DNA from: Suillus spraguei | Lineage: Eukaryota > Basidiomycota > Agaricomycetes > Boletales > Suillaceae | DNA: 64,000 bases | Assembly (NCBI GenBank): GCA_016800925.1 | Contig: JABCPU010000316.1 | Coordinates: 1-64,000, forward strand | Reading direction: 5' to 3' | In this document: in pieces, positions 22,121-32,648 of the stretch | Layout: the number at the start of each line of letters is the position of its first letter | How positions within the stretch are numbered: the stretch's first letter is position 1 | Translations under genes and position numbers: made by a program | Notes under the pieces: model-generated | The model's database searches: none | What the model saw: only the letters and a program-made list of their open reading frames with translations | What the model was told of the DNA's origin: nothing

Positions 22121-25100
22121 CTTGGGCATCAATCGAGCAGAGCAGACTCAACTGGATAAGAAACAATCAGAAGAAGCTCAGGGCTGACTGCTACCGAGGG
22201 CTGACAGATAATGTTTTCAATGATGGAGTGGGCAATTTAGCTGAGACAGGTCGTTCCATAATCCTTCCCTCCTCTCATAATGGAAGCCCTCGGTATATGC
22301 AGCAGCTGCTGCAGGACTCTCTGGCCATCTGCCGTGCCTGCAAGAAGCCCAATCTTTTCCTGACGATGACTGCCAATGGAAGCTGGCCTGAGATTACTGA
22401 GAATCTCCTTCCAGGTAAAGAGACATATTTTGATGCATTATTATGACATGATCCTGACGAGTTTTCTTATGTAGGTCAGAGTGCTGTGGACCGTCCAGAC
22501 TTGGTTGCTCGCATATTTTACCAGAAGCAGAAGGCTCTCTTGAAGAAGGTTCGCGATGGCTACTACGGCAAGGTTGCAGGATTGGTGTACACCATTGAAT
22601 ATCAGAAGCGTGGCCTGCCTCACATGCACCTTCTCATCTTCCTGGATCCAGATCACAAGATTCGCACTGTGGAACAGATCGACTCCTTCATCTCCGCCCA
22701 AATCCCTGACAGAAATGTCCATCCACAACTCTATGAGGCCGTACAAAAATACATGCTCCATGGCCCCTGCACTACGCAGCATTGCTTGGAGAATGGAAAG
22801 TGCAAGAAGCGTTATCCAAAGTCTTTCACTCCCCAGACATTGATGAAGGAGGATGGCTATCCAGAGTATGCCAGGCCAGACAATGGTCGCACCATCCAAA
22901 AAAATGATGACATCTTCACCAACAAAGATGTCGTTCCCCACCCCCCGCAACTGCTGGTAGAATTCAACTGCCACATCAATCTCGAAGTCTGTGCTTCTAT
23001 CAAGTCGGTCAAATACATCCACAAGTACATCTACAAGGGAAATGACCGTGCCACATTGGAGATGACAGGACCGGTGGATGAGGTCAAAACCTATCTTGAC
23101 TCCAGATACATCAGCTCCACTGAGGCCGCATGGCACATCTTTGAGTTTGGAATGCACCTTGAATGGCCCTCTGTCTATCGCTTGCCGGTCCACCTCCCAG
23201 ATGAACACATGGTGTTTTATGATCCTGAGGATAATGCACAGGATGTTCTTGAGCGCGCAGCAACCAAGGAGACTTGCCTCACTGGATGGTTCAAGGCTAA
23301 CTCCAATAATGTCTTGGTGGCTGCTGGAGCCCACGACCACCTCTACCAGGACTTCCCCTCAAGATTCATATGGAACAAGACGGCGTGGAAGATACGCCAA
23401 CGCGGAATAGCGATTGGAAGGATGTACTCTGCTGCACCCGGCTCCGGAGAGCGCTTCTACCTGAGATTGCTTTTGACTGTAGTAAAAGGTATGGTCCTGA
23501 CGTCAATTTTTATGAATAAAACTTACCATGTCTTCAAGGGGCCACCTCCTATGAGAACCTTCGGACAGTTGACGGTGTCTTATGCGACACTTTCAAGGAG
23601 GCATGTCGGCGCAGGGGTCTGCTTGAGGATGATAATGAATGGATCCAGTGCTTGCAGGACGCCTCTCATATGAGCACTGGACATGGCATGCACAACCTCT
23701 TTGCCATCATCCTCATACACTGCAACCCTACAGACCCCAGTGATCTTTGGAACCACTTCAAGGAGAATCTCTGTGATGATCTGCGCCACCGCCTATCATG
23801 CGTCCCATTCAGCATCCCCGACCCTACAGATGAAGAGGTTCATGACTATGGTCTCTATCTCATTGATGGCATGCTCCGCAAAAATGGAAAGTCTTTGCAA
23901 GCGATCCCTCAGATGCCTGTACCTCAAATGGCAGCAAGATGGGGGGCCATGCAGGGAAATCAGCTCATTGCCGAGCAGCTCCAATATAACCAGGAGGAGC
24001 TCCAGCAGATGGTGAACCAAGGAGTGCTTTCTCTTAATCAGGAGCAGAGGACAGTCTTTGATGCAGTGGTCGATGATGCCATGCAACGTAATGAACAAAG
24101 ACCTGGACATTCATACTTTGTCCACAGTGCAGGTGGATGTGGAAAGACATATCTCTGCAAGCTCATTGCTTCAAAGCTCCGTGCTGAAGGCAAGATTGTC
24201 CTATGCGTGGCTTCCTCTGGAATCGCTTCTCTCCTCCTGCCAGGCGGACGCACGGCTCATTCTCGATTCAAAATTCCAATTCCCATCAATGAGGACAGCT
24301 CCTGCAACATCAAGAAAGGAGATGTTGTGCATGAGCTTCTGAAGGCCACCTCCCTCATCATCTGCGATGAAATTCCTATGCTACACCGTCACAATCTGGA
24401 ATGCCTTGATCGCTCATTGCGTGACCTTCTGAATGTCGATGCTGATTTTGGAGGAATGACGATGCTCTTTGGAGGAGACTTCAGACAGACCCTGCTGGTG
24501 GTGCCTCATGGATCCAGGGAGCAGATAGTGGACGCTACATTTTGCAGATCTCGCATCTGGCCAAGGCTTCGCATCTTCCACCTAAAGACAAATATGTGGC
24601 TTGGCCAAGACCCTGCCTCTGATGAATTTGCAAAGTGGCTTCTTGAGATTGGAGCTGGGAAGGGCACACATGCAGATGGAACGGTCGCCCTTCCGATTCA
24701 TATGCGCTGCCCTGACAATGATATCCGCTCTCTCATCAATGCCCTATACTCTCCTATTCTGCTCCCTGGGCATCCTCCTGTGAATGATTCCTTCTTACTG
24801 GAACGTACCATCCTCTCCGCAAAGAACACTGATGTGGACGAAATCAATGCCAACATTCTTGAATCATTCCCTGGAGATAAAGCGGTCTTCACCAGGCAGA
24901 CTCAATCACTGAGAAGGACTACGACTACATCCCACCAGAGTACCTTCATACTCTCACGCCATCAGGGTTCCCTTTGCACAAATTGGAACTCAAAGTGGGT
25001 GTTCCTCTCATGTCGTTGCGCAACTTGGACCCCACCAATGGCCTCTATAACGGAACTAGGATGATCCTCCTGTCTTGGACCACACGCGTCCTCAGGTGTC

Positions 25101-25474
25101 GTATTCTTAGAGATGGAGTTGATGAAGCTCATCAAGACGATCAGAACACTGTCCTAATCCCCCGCATGACGCTGGATGCCACGTCTGAAGACAACCCTAT
25201 CCCTTTCAAGCGTCGCCAATTCCCCATTCGTCTTGCGTTCGCTATGACAATCAACAAGGCTCAAGGTCAAAGTGTGAAGTGGGTTGGGCTGGATTTGCGG
25301 ACTCCCGTGTTCAGTCATGGACAGCTGTATGTGGCTTTGTCTCGCTGCACTCACCCAGAGAGAGTGCGTGCCATCTTTCCGGAGCATGAAGAAGGGTCAA
25401 AGACGACCAATGTGGTGTATACAGAAGTGCTGAGAGGACTTAGAGATAGAGATGATATGGAGGTTGAGGATTGA
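22121..25474 (+). pseudogene. Helitron Rep/helicase, truncated and frameshifted
   Basis: The coding sequence begins without a start, in IRNNQKKLRADCYRGLTDNV. An intron at about 22414-22473 joins to SAVDRPDLVARIF. The Rep part has the HUH-type HxH in KRGLPHMHLLIF (about 22620) and the paired catalytic Tyr in VKYIHKYIYKG (about 23010). A second intron (about 23489-23539) joins VVK to GATSYENLRTVDG. The Pif1-type helicase has Walker A in AGGCGKTYL (about 24130), Walker B in LIICDEIPML (about 24355) and C-terminal motifs RLAFAMTINKAQGQS and GQLYVALSRCTHPERV. A one-base frameshift near 24893 separates GDKAVF from ADSITEKDYDYIPPEYL. The enzyme core is otherwise well preserved, so the copy is recent but dead. 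Confidence 0.85.
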
Positions 25475-25659
25475 TTGATGTATATTGATGTACTTTTATA
25501 TAGAGGACTGAATGTATAGTGCACTTTTAGATGGTGCAGTAGATTTTAGTTTTAGTTTTCTTGAAATGCTGCTCAAAATGTACATGTCTGTTTGAAAATC
25601 CACTATGATTGCGAATAAGTTAAGGTCCACGAAGTAGTGATTATTAGGATGAAGCCAAG

Positions 25660-26150
25660 GCCAGAAAGCCAAAAAGAGTGCTTCGCACTCTTTTTGGCTT
25701 TCTGTGCCTTGGGCAAAAGTGAATTATTGGGATGAACATCAGGAAATTCACACATTCCTTAACATGCTTAATCAGCTTAACTCACTTATCTCAAAACTTG
25801 TTTGCTCTCTCTCACATCATTCACCTGGCATATCTTATATTTTTTGAGTGCGAAATACAATAAAACATGTATATTAATATATCTCAACTTTTTTTTTCTG
25901 AATTCATTCACATTGAAATTTTGGACAAGTAGATTCAATTTCACCAAGGCAGTTAAGTGTAAATAAGTCCGCATAAGGGCACGTCAAGGAATGTGTGAAT
26001 TTCCTGATGAAGCCAAGGCCAGGAAGGCAAAGAGTGCTTCGCACTCTTTTGCCTTCCTTGGGCAAACAGAATTATTAGGATGAAGCCTTGGCCAGGGAGC
26101 AAAAGGAGTGCAAAGCACTCCTTTTGCTTCCTGTGCCGAAGGCACAACGG
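25660..26150. repeat. Three related hairpins plus a mini-hairpin at the Helitron 3' end
   Basis: Hairpin 1 is 25663-25703 (19-bp perfect stem, TTC loop); hairpin 2 is 26022-26057; hairpin 3 is 26096-26131. All share the inner stem GAGTGC/GCACTC. A short GTGCC-GAA-GGCAC hairpin (26133-26145) ends 17 bp before the right target repeat. Each hairpin is preceded by a GGATGAAGCC-type word, so the end sequence seems to have been serially duplicated. Confidence 0.75.
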
Positions 26151-26162
26151 GTGGTGGACTCG

Positions 26163-26210
26163 TCGTAATCATACGGCGAGCCTGAGAACGAAGCGCGTCT
26201 GACAATGAAA
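26163..26210. repeat. 48-bp direct repeat, right copy (target duplication)
   Basis: Identical to 22073-22120; it continues into TTACGTCCTC, as does the uninterrupted relative in unit B (about 27605-27670). Confidence 0.9.
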
Positions 26211-26496
26211 TTACGTCCTCATATCGATGTCATTTGTGAGGCTGTGGAAATGACCGATGAGTAATCCCAATGGACAAAAGCTGTAGCTCAGAGCCATAGC
26301 AAAAAGGAACGATCATCTTCATTTGCCTAATTACATACATTTCATAGGCAAGTTAGGTATCAAGGCCGTCCAAGTTGACAGTCACCCGAATAAACCGTGA
26401 CTCGCTACCAGTCTGGGGACAAACCGCAGTAAGCGTCGCCAAACGAATGGGGCTTGTACCTAAACCTTACGGCGCGCAGCGCCAACACTTCATCAG

Positions 26497-26659
26497 GTGA
26501 CTCGCAGCATCGCGTAGCACGGTGCTTCTTTTGAAACAACAACATTATGGCATGTTCGAAAGTCCCGAAGCCAGTACGGAGGTTTTAGTTCTTCCAGCTA
26601 CTACTTGCTACCACTGTTGCTTCAAAAGAAGCACTGTGCTACGCGATACTATGAGTCAC
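26497..26659. mobile_element. Fold-back (MITE-like) element
   Basis: 44-bp terminal inverted repeats begin GTGACTC and include ATCGCGTAGCAC and GTGCTTCTTTTGAA, with 5 mismatches or so, around a 75-bp centre. The element lies only in unit A of the tandem duplication, within a 0.3-kb segment missing from unit B. A small GGCGC-GCA-GCGCC hairpin lies just left (26471-26483). No clear target duplication. Confidence 0.6.
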
Positions 26660-26858
26660 TTCGCTCGGCAGTGGGTTTCCTGATTTGAACGCAAACTGAT
26701 TTTTTGATCAGCCCTCAATACTACCGAGCTTACAGGACACCAATAATTACATATAACTTGGCGGACGTACTGGCTGGTAATCCGCAGGCCATGGATATAA
26801 ATTTGTGGAAGATCCCCTATTTCCGCTATCACTCATCTCCCATCTTTATTGTAACATC

Positions 26859-27055
26859 ATGATTGCAAAAATTCTTATCATCCTCTCAGCGTTTGCGTCT
26901 ATGTAATTGCTGCACCACACCCAGATGTAGGAGGAGGTAAGTGTAGCGACTAGAAGTCCGAAACGTCGCTTCCGTATTCAATGTACACTTTAGCTGCTTA
27001 TATCGCCATTGAGGGCGAGACACCGGGGTCAATCGAGTCTAACGTGCTCACATGA
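26859..27055 (+). pseudogene. Small secreted peptide, copy A (frameshifted)
   Basis: Same structure as copies B and C: MIAKILIILSAFA, then one base is missing (GCGTCTATG where copy B has GCGGTCTATG), which breaks the signal peptide frame. The conserved DVGG codons, the GT-AG intron and exon 2 (from 26994, AYIAIEGETPGSIESNVLT) are otherwise kept. The TATA block lies at 26803-26823. It is likely dead unless the missing base is a sequencing error. Confidence 0.6.
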
Positions 27056-27977
27056 GTCGCCGACGATGGTGATTCTCTGGAATAATGATAATGAGCTGGA
27101 ATTACAAAGTTCGAACTCGAGTTTTCGCAACTGGGAACTATGAAAATTGGGAGGAATATCACACAGCATTGGGTTTTGCAATATATCAAGATAATACTTA
27201 ATATTTAGTCGAGTAGATCGTTGGCTGCTGTATTGATGGACTATAGCTAGACAACGCCACGGTACGTCGGCAGTGGCCTTCACGTGACTAATTCGGGAAC
27301 TATATTTAGACTTACTTCATGCATGGCCGCAGACCTGGTGACTACATATTGCATAGTCCCGCTGCAGATTTGAATAGCCTATCCCAGTATACCTCAGGCC
27401 AAAGATGAGTCTATTCGCATGTGTCTTTCGCCGACGTAAAGTCCTCCACGCAACTGAAGAATCTGTGATAGTAGGGCTCAGACGCATCCACCTCCAAGTA
27501 TTTAGCTTCCAAATCACATCGTGCACGAGATATCTTCCGTCCATTTCAACTTTATCATTGTAAAACAAAAACTTCCGTTTAAACCAAATAAATAGTCCCG
27601 GAGTGCATCGTAATCATACGGCGAACGAAGTGCGTGTTTCACGCTATGCGCCTGACGATGAAATTACGTCCTCACATTGAGTCATTTGTGAGGCTCCGAT
27701 GGGTAATTCAATGTACAAAAGCTGTAGCTCAGAGCCATGGCGAAAAGGAATGACCGTCATCTTGATTTGCGTCACTTCATAGCATCTCGTAGGCAAGCTA
27801 GGTATTAAGGGCATCCAAGTTGACAGTCACCCAAAATAAACTGCGACTCGCTGCCAGTCTGGAAGATTAAATGGACAGTGTTGACAACCACAATATCGTT
27901 GTATATGGTCTAGGGGACACTCCATATCACCAAACGTACAGGACACCAATAATTACGTATAACGTACCGCAGGCCAT

Positions 27978-27998
27978 GGATATAAATTTGTGGAAGAT
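27978..27998 (+). promoter_or_regulatory. Conserved TATA block of peptide copy B
   Basis: GGATATAAATTTGTGGAAGA, about 47 bp before the start codon at 28045; near-identical to the blocks at copies A and C. Confidence 0.6.
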
Positions 27999-28044
27999 AC
28001 CCCTATTTCCGCTATCATCCATCCCCCATTTTCATTGTAACATC

Positions 28045-28242
28045 ATGATTTCCAGAATTCTGATTCTCCTCTCAGCATTTGCGGTCTATGTAATTGCTGC
28101 ACCACACCCAGATGTAGGAGGAGGTAAGTGTAACGACTAGAAGTCCGAGCCGTCGCTTCCATATTCAATGTATACTTTAGCTGCTTATGCTGCCATTGGG
28201 CGTGAGGCGCCGGAGCTAAATGAGTCTAAATGGCTCACATGA
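28045..28242 (+). CDS. Small secreted peptide, copy B (about 46 aa)
   Basis: Exon 1 (28045-28123) encodes the signal peptide MISRILILLSAFAVYVIAA followed by PHPDVGG. A 57-nt GT-AG intron (28124-28180) joins in phase to exon 2 (28181-28242), AYAAIGREAPELNESKWLT and stop. The mature peptide would be about 27 residues without cysteines. If the intron is retained, a 31-residue product ending GGGKCND results. It shares exon structure, intron phase and promoter with copies A and C, which diverge more in exon 2 than in the signal peptide. The family is not recognised. Homology beyond the stop codon leaves open a longer ancestral exon. Confidence 0.6.
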
Positions 28243-28864
28243 GTCACCGACGATGGTGATTCTCTGGAATAATAAGCTGGAGTTACGGTGTTCGGACTCG
28301 AGTTTTCGCAGCTGGGAACTGTGGAAATTGGGAGGAGAGATGATCACAGCATCGGGGTTTGCAATATTTAAGGGAGGTTTGCGATATGTCAAGATAATAC
28401 TTAATATTTAGTGTGCCGTCGAGTAGATCGTTGGCTGGTGTGTTAATGGACTATAGCTAGATATACGGCACTTTAGTATGTGGTCTTCACGTGGGAACTA
28501 TATATCCGCAGACCATGGAATCATGCATTGCATACTACTACATATTGCACAGCCCCGCTGCAGATCTGAATAGCCTATCCTAGGATGCTAGCCTATCCCA
28601 AAATATCTTAGGCCAAACATGTGTCTATTCGCATGTGTCTTGTACCAACGTAAAGTTCTCCACGCAACCACGCTGATCCGTCATCACGGCGCTTCTCAAC
28701 ACTGCCTAGTATCATAGCTTCAAGTTTACTAACCTATGCGTTCCGAACAAAATTTCTTACTCAGATAAGTACCATTCCAAAATTTTGAGAGTAGATCCAA
28801 CAACATCAAGATCACTGAGTTGTCTACATCCCAAGTCTCGCTCACTGGCAGTTAGTGCTGGATC

Positions 28865-29865
28865 ATGTCACGGACGCCCAGGTTTTTCAATCTCAGAGAA
28901 GGGTATCAAGCTCTCAATCAGGTCACTCATTCCGATGACGAAGGTAACACAATTCGTTTATATATTTCATTGAAACCATACTGAAATAGCCCAGATGTCA
29001 AGGATTCACCACAGACAAAACACAACCAGACGTTGTTCGTCTGGCTCCTTGCGATCACGATAATATGCACTATCTTGGATTTTTCCATGATTTTCTGGGA
29101 TCGATTTCTTCGAGTTGACCCTCGCTCTTCTTCAACTTCAGACGAGCTTGAGCGGCTCCCATTCCAGAACCCATATCTGAACCTCGAGATCCTCTATAAG
29201 AATCCTGACTTCAAGAGCTCTGCCCACGATCCAATTATTAACTCTGTAGCAGTGATCGCTCAAGTTTCCAATAAGGAGCATCATACAATTTTCTCTCCAT
29301 TTCAGCGCTATAAGTCGGTGGCGCAAAGCAAAGCTCCCACATACGAGCGACGGCTGATAGTGACAAACGAAGTATACCATCCATAAGGAATCTATTCATC
29401 AGACTGAATTTTATTTAGCTCGAAAGCATCGCACAATTTCGTGTGCTTGATTTTGGCATGGAGAACTGCAGCCTCTCACTCACTGTCCCTCCAAGAAACA
29501 GCACAGAAGACACACTCTACACGGATCTTGGTGATTCTGTAGTTCTCGATGTCTGGTCTTTGCCAGCTAGACATAAGTTGGACCTATTCAATCTGTCGTG
29601 GTCGAAGCTTCCTCAACCGAGGGCACACATTGGCCAGATGAATGTATCATATGGGAAGACGTATCGTATGCCAAGCTTTCAGTGCAAGTCACAGTCATAC
29701 CAGACGTTTGCAATCTCCTGCTCTAGCCCTGGTTGTCTTGTGAATGTCACGGGCAAGGATATGGGACCTTCAGGTGCGATCATTACGTCTACTATTGTTG
29801 ATGGTGTTCTGACTAGTCTCACTGGGCAGGGCTATACATGTATCAGAGTCAAACAGTTTAACTAG
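28865..29865 (+). CDS. But2-like C-terminal domain protein, membrane-anchored
   Basis: Exons 28865-28943, 28995-29371 and 29419-29865 join in frame to about 300 residues. The N-terminus is MSRTPRFFNLREGYQALNQ, followed by a single membrane segment (LFVWLLAITIICTILDFSMI), then LPFQNPYLNLEILYKNP, and after the second intron ESIAQFRVLDFGMENCSLSL with KLDLFNLSW and the conserved Cys-containing GYTCIRVKQF end. This order matches the agaricomycete family related to the ubiquitin 3-binding protein But2 C-terminal domain. A type II membrane orientation with an extracellular beta-rich domain is inferred. No breaks seen. A GC-rich hairpin starts two bases after the stop codon. Confidence 0.8.
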
Positions 29866-29866
29866 G

Positions 29867-29885
29867 CGCGCAGCTGAACTGCGCG
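29867..29885. repeat. GC-rich hairpin directly after the But2-like stop codon
   Basis: CGCGCAG, a CTGAA loop, then CTGCGCG. The stem is perfect over 7 bp and would sit at the very start of the 3' untranslated region. Confidence 0.6.
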
Positions 29886-30686
29886 GACAGAGATTTCGTT
29901 ACTAGGTCTGAGATGAACGTTGTAGCCTTAGAACATAGTGGAAAATGATGTACGACGCTAGTGTAGAGCATGCAGTTACTTAATAGCGAACACCTCTTGG
30001 ATCAACAAAAAAATTATGAGAGCTGGTGCTTAAGTGGCTGTAAATATTATGGCGGGTAAGCTTTGTGACAATACGGGCGGTGTGTCAGGCAGCGGCCACG
30101 TATTATCACCGAAATCCTCCGAACCGTGACATGATCTACTATAGTAGAATGTTCGCCTAATATTAGGTTTGCACAGGATGTTTCGTCTGTCTCGTTAACC
30201 TGCCCATTAAGTCTAGTGTTGATCACTAGTTTGTTCACCATGTGCAACTTGTTCAACTGCACAGCCCATGAATTGATCATTGCTAGGTTGCCAACCACGC
30301 TAGCGCTCATCATCAATTCTGTTACGGAGTATTATGCCATCTTCTTACGGGCACTATGCTAATCGGAAACATGCCGAGTAAATATTCTACCAAACAATTA
30401 CAACTTCTTAGATCAGAATGAGCAGTGCACAAGCATAGCCTAGTACGTCCATCATTGTTAATATAACAACTTGAACGCGGGAGTAAGCTGACGACTCATA
30501 GACGCAATGACGCACGCTAACAACTTCAAAACCCGACATTGGATTATCGCTCTCTGTATTTTCATGAAAATTAGCATGATACTCTTCTTCTGCGACCTTC
30601 AAGTTGGTAAAAGAATGAACAAGGTCTATTGTAAGCGAGCCTGCAGCCACTGAACATGTGAATGACACATTGACTCTTTACTGCAG
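29886..30686. other. Intergenic, possibly holds the 5' exon of the UstYa-like gene
   Basis: No coding exon is recognised. A transmembrane first exon would be expected for the downstream gene but was not found. Confidence 0.35.
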
Positions 30687-31144
30687 CATTTGCCGGCGAC
30701 GATTTTCCTCGACTGTTGCCTCTAGCACAGGCGGATCCAGTCCTAATGACCTTCCAGGATTCAGTGCATTATCAGATGGGCACTGAAGATGGGAGGGCGG
30801 AGTGGGCCAGCCTAACGCCAGGTAACGGGCTTGTTTATCTGGGGGAACAGCCTGGCCACCCATTCTCAATCTCCATGTTCCACCAATTACGTTGCCTCAA
30901 TATCCTGCGAGAGAATATTGTTGGAGAAGACAACAACACAGCTCTGAGCCGTCACTGCCTCAATTATTTGCGTCAGATGGTAATGTGTCGCGGTGACGCT
31001 CACCTGGAAAACATATTATTAGCAAGCGAGAAACATTCATCCCATCAATTTTTCGTACGACCTGGGTCATACGTCTGTAATAATTGGAATTTCGTACTGG
31101 AGGAAGTGAGGAAGAACCAGGATGGAGCTAAGCTCATGCGGTGA
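30687..31144 (+). CDS. UstYa-like (DUF3328) protein, C-terminal exon
   Basis: After an acceptor (CTGCAG at 30681-30686) the frame reads AFAGDDFPRLLPL, then VHYQMGTEDGRAEWASL, GLVYLGEQPGHPFSISMFHQ and HCLNYLRQMVMCRGDAHLE. In the UstYa family, oxidases of peptide-derived fungal metabolites, two HxxHC motifs form the active site. Here they read HQLRC and LSRHC, so each lacks one His, although Arg at the first site also occurs in some basidiomycete relatives as I recall them. The N-terminal transmembrane exon was not identified, so the gene may be incomplete. No precursor-peptide or biosynthetic cluster is evident, although tiny secreted-peptide genes lie 2.5 kb upstream. Confidence 0.65.
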
Positions 31145-31433
31145 TACTAGTACATACGACATACGAGCTTCGCTACCTTACATAATTTAGCATAGAATCA
31201 AGGGAAATAAAACTGTATAACATACACCTGACGCGTAACTTCAGATGGGTCCTCCACCACGAGCCACATTCTTTTGACAGAGCCTTGCGAAAGTGTTTGC
31301 TTTTGGCCCGAAAATATCACACATGGCCCCCGCAACTCAATACGACTTGGCGGCGAAAAGTTGCCAGGTCAGTTGGTTGAACTAAGGTGGGGAGCTTTGC
31401 GCGAATATTGAGGTGAACCCAATATTCCAGAAT

Positions 31434-31905
31434 TCAGCTGATTGCTGTGTGACCGAAAATCAAATACTTGGTAAGCGTGAAGGGGAGATCATAAATGCGA
31501 GCTTTCTTGGCTTCCTGACAGCACACTGAGATTGAGTCTTTTTCCGGGTAGCCAACAGTCGCCCAAAACAAAAGCCAGAGGCCTGGGGAGGTACTTGTTA
31601 TGGTTACTTTTGCTGATTCAATGAGGGATTCAATGAGGGCATCTGGCAATGCAAAACTCAAAATACCATCGAGCATGGGACAATATGCCATACCGCACGC
31701 TAGAGCGCCGTAATTGGCCACTAATTCTGCCACCTGGAGCCCACTCGTTGCAGATCCCATCACGACGATTTTATCCGCGACGAAGTCTTGTGGACAAGAG
31801 TGAGCACAAGATATGACACTTTGATGATCTTGTAGGTGAGAATCGAATTCAGTAACGTTGCGTTGATCTCCTGTGGAATCGCTGAAACTACGATAATCCA
31901 AGATG
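31434..31905 (-). pseudogene. FAD-dependent monooxygenase fragment
   Basis: The minus-strand frame reads SVISCAHSCPQDF, DKIVVMGSATSGLQVAELVA and TSPGLWLLFWATVGYPEKDS. This resembles the middle of fungal flavin-containing monooxygenases, where '..HS......kvVVVGAcnSghDIA' is the NADPH-binding Rossmann motif. No FAD-binding N-terminus or C-terminus is present; the upstream side runs into the segmental duplicate at 31945. I read it as a detached fragment; the family call is moderate. Confidence 0.45.
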
Positions 31906-31944
31906 AGGGAAGCCCGTCTTGCGTCTTAAGCCCAACGCCCCCCA

Positions 31945-32648
31945 TTGAAATCGAGAAAGTGCATAACCTCGATGAAAAGATTGTGTGGGATGAAGGAGAG
32001 CGAGGCATGGGTTTGGAATGGTGAGAGTTTTACAACCTGTCGATGCTAGTAGTAGAACCATTCCGATGCCGACAGTTTACCAGCTACTGAATGAGGTCGT
32101 GGTTTGGAAGTGTAAGTAATATTTGCGAAGTGACGACTTCGGCCCTTGCAGCCCGTGCTGACTAATAATAACAGCCTTAAACCGGAACTTAGTACTTAAC
32201 CCTTCTATGTCAACTATCGCTGGGGTGGTTCAAAAGCCACGAAATAACCTACTTGGAGAAAACTCGGAGAATCTTTCAGAGCTTCGACAGTTGACTAGTC
32301 CTCAATGGTGAGTGAGATCACCTGCTCCTGCATGGTTGGTACTTACTAATGCACTCAAATATCATTTCACGGTGCTTTCAATTCGCCACACAGTGCCCTG
32401 TGCAGTTCTCGATAAGGAACTGTAGAACCCCCTTGGTGAGTCCCCTCAGCTCGGTAGCAAATCCACCTCAAATTGACAATTAGGTGTGCTTCTCGGGCGT
32501 AGAGAGGGGCCGCAATCCATACAATTCGGCTCTGTGACTCAGACAAGACACCTCGAACCCATCGAGTCAACAATTTCGATTCTGATTCTGATTCTTGCTT
32601 CTACCACCCTCCATCACCGTGTGGGAGTAGAAAACCATTCATCTAGGT
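31945..32648. repeat. Segmental duplicate, copy 2
   Basis: Degenerate copy of 11250-11945. It carries a decayed version of the scramblase first exon (31948-32026, minus strand) and its upstream region, without the rest of the gene. Confidence 0.75.

Larger units (their letters stand above)
22121..26162 (+). mobile_element. 5'-truncated Helitron insertion
   Basis: The 4042-bp insert begins in the middle of Helitron coding sequence and ends shortly after a set of palindromes like Helitron 3' hairpins. There is no 5' terminal TC and no N-terminal coding part, so the 5' end is missing. The 48-bp duplication at both edges is not expected for a normal Helitron, which inserts between A and T without duplicating the target. 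Confidence 0.85.
21925..27464. repeat. Tandem duplication unit A (split by a Helitron)
   Basis: 21925-22120 plus 26211-27464 matches 27465-28660. Shared landmarks include TGATAGTAGGGCTCAGACGC, TCTTCCGTCC, CAAGTTGACAGTCACCC, the TATA block, the small-peptide gene and ATGGACTATAGCTAGA. Removing the Helitron and one 48-bp copy restores continuity. Unit A also has a unique 0.3-kb segment with a fold-back element. Confidence 0.8.
27465..28660. repeat. Tandem duplication unit B
   Basis: About 1.2 kb, related to unit A. It lacks the Helitron and the fold-back element, so it serves as a diverged empty-site reference. It carries intact peptide copy B. Confidence 0.8.

Noticed and set aside
22441..23340. 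299-codon minus-strand open frame opposite the Helitron Rep
   Set aside because: It lies fully antisense to a well-supported Rep domain and has no motif of its own.
5904..28242. Small peptides considered as lipopeptide mating pheromones
   Set aside because: They have a signal peptide and no C-terminal CAAX box, unlike basidiomycete pheromone precursors.
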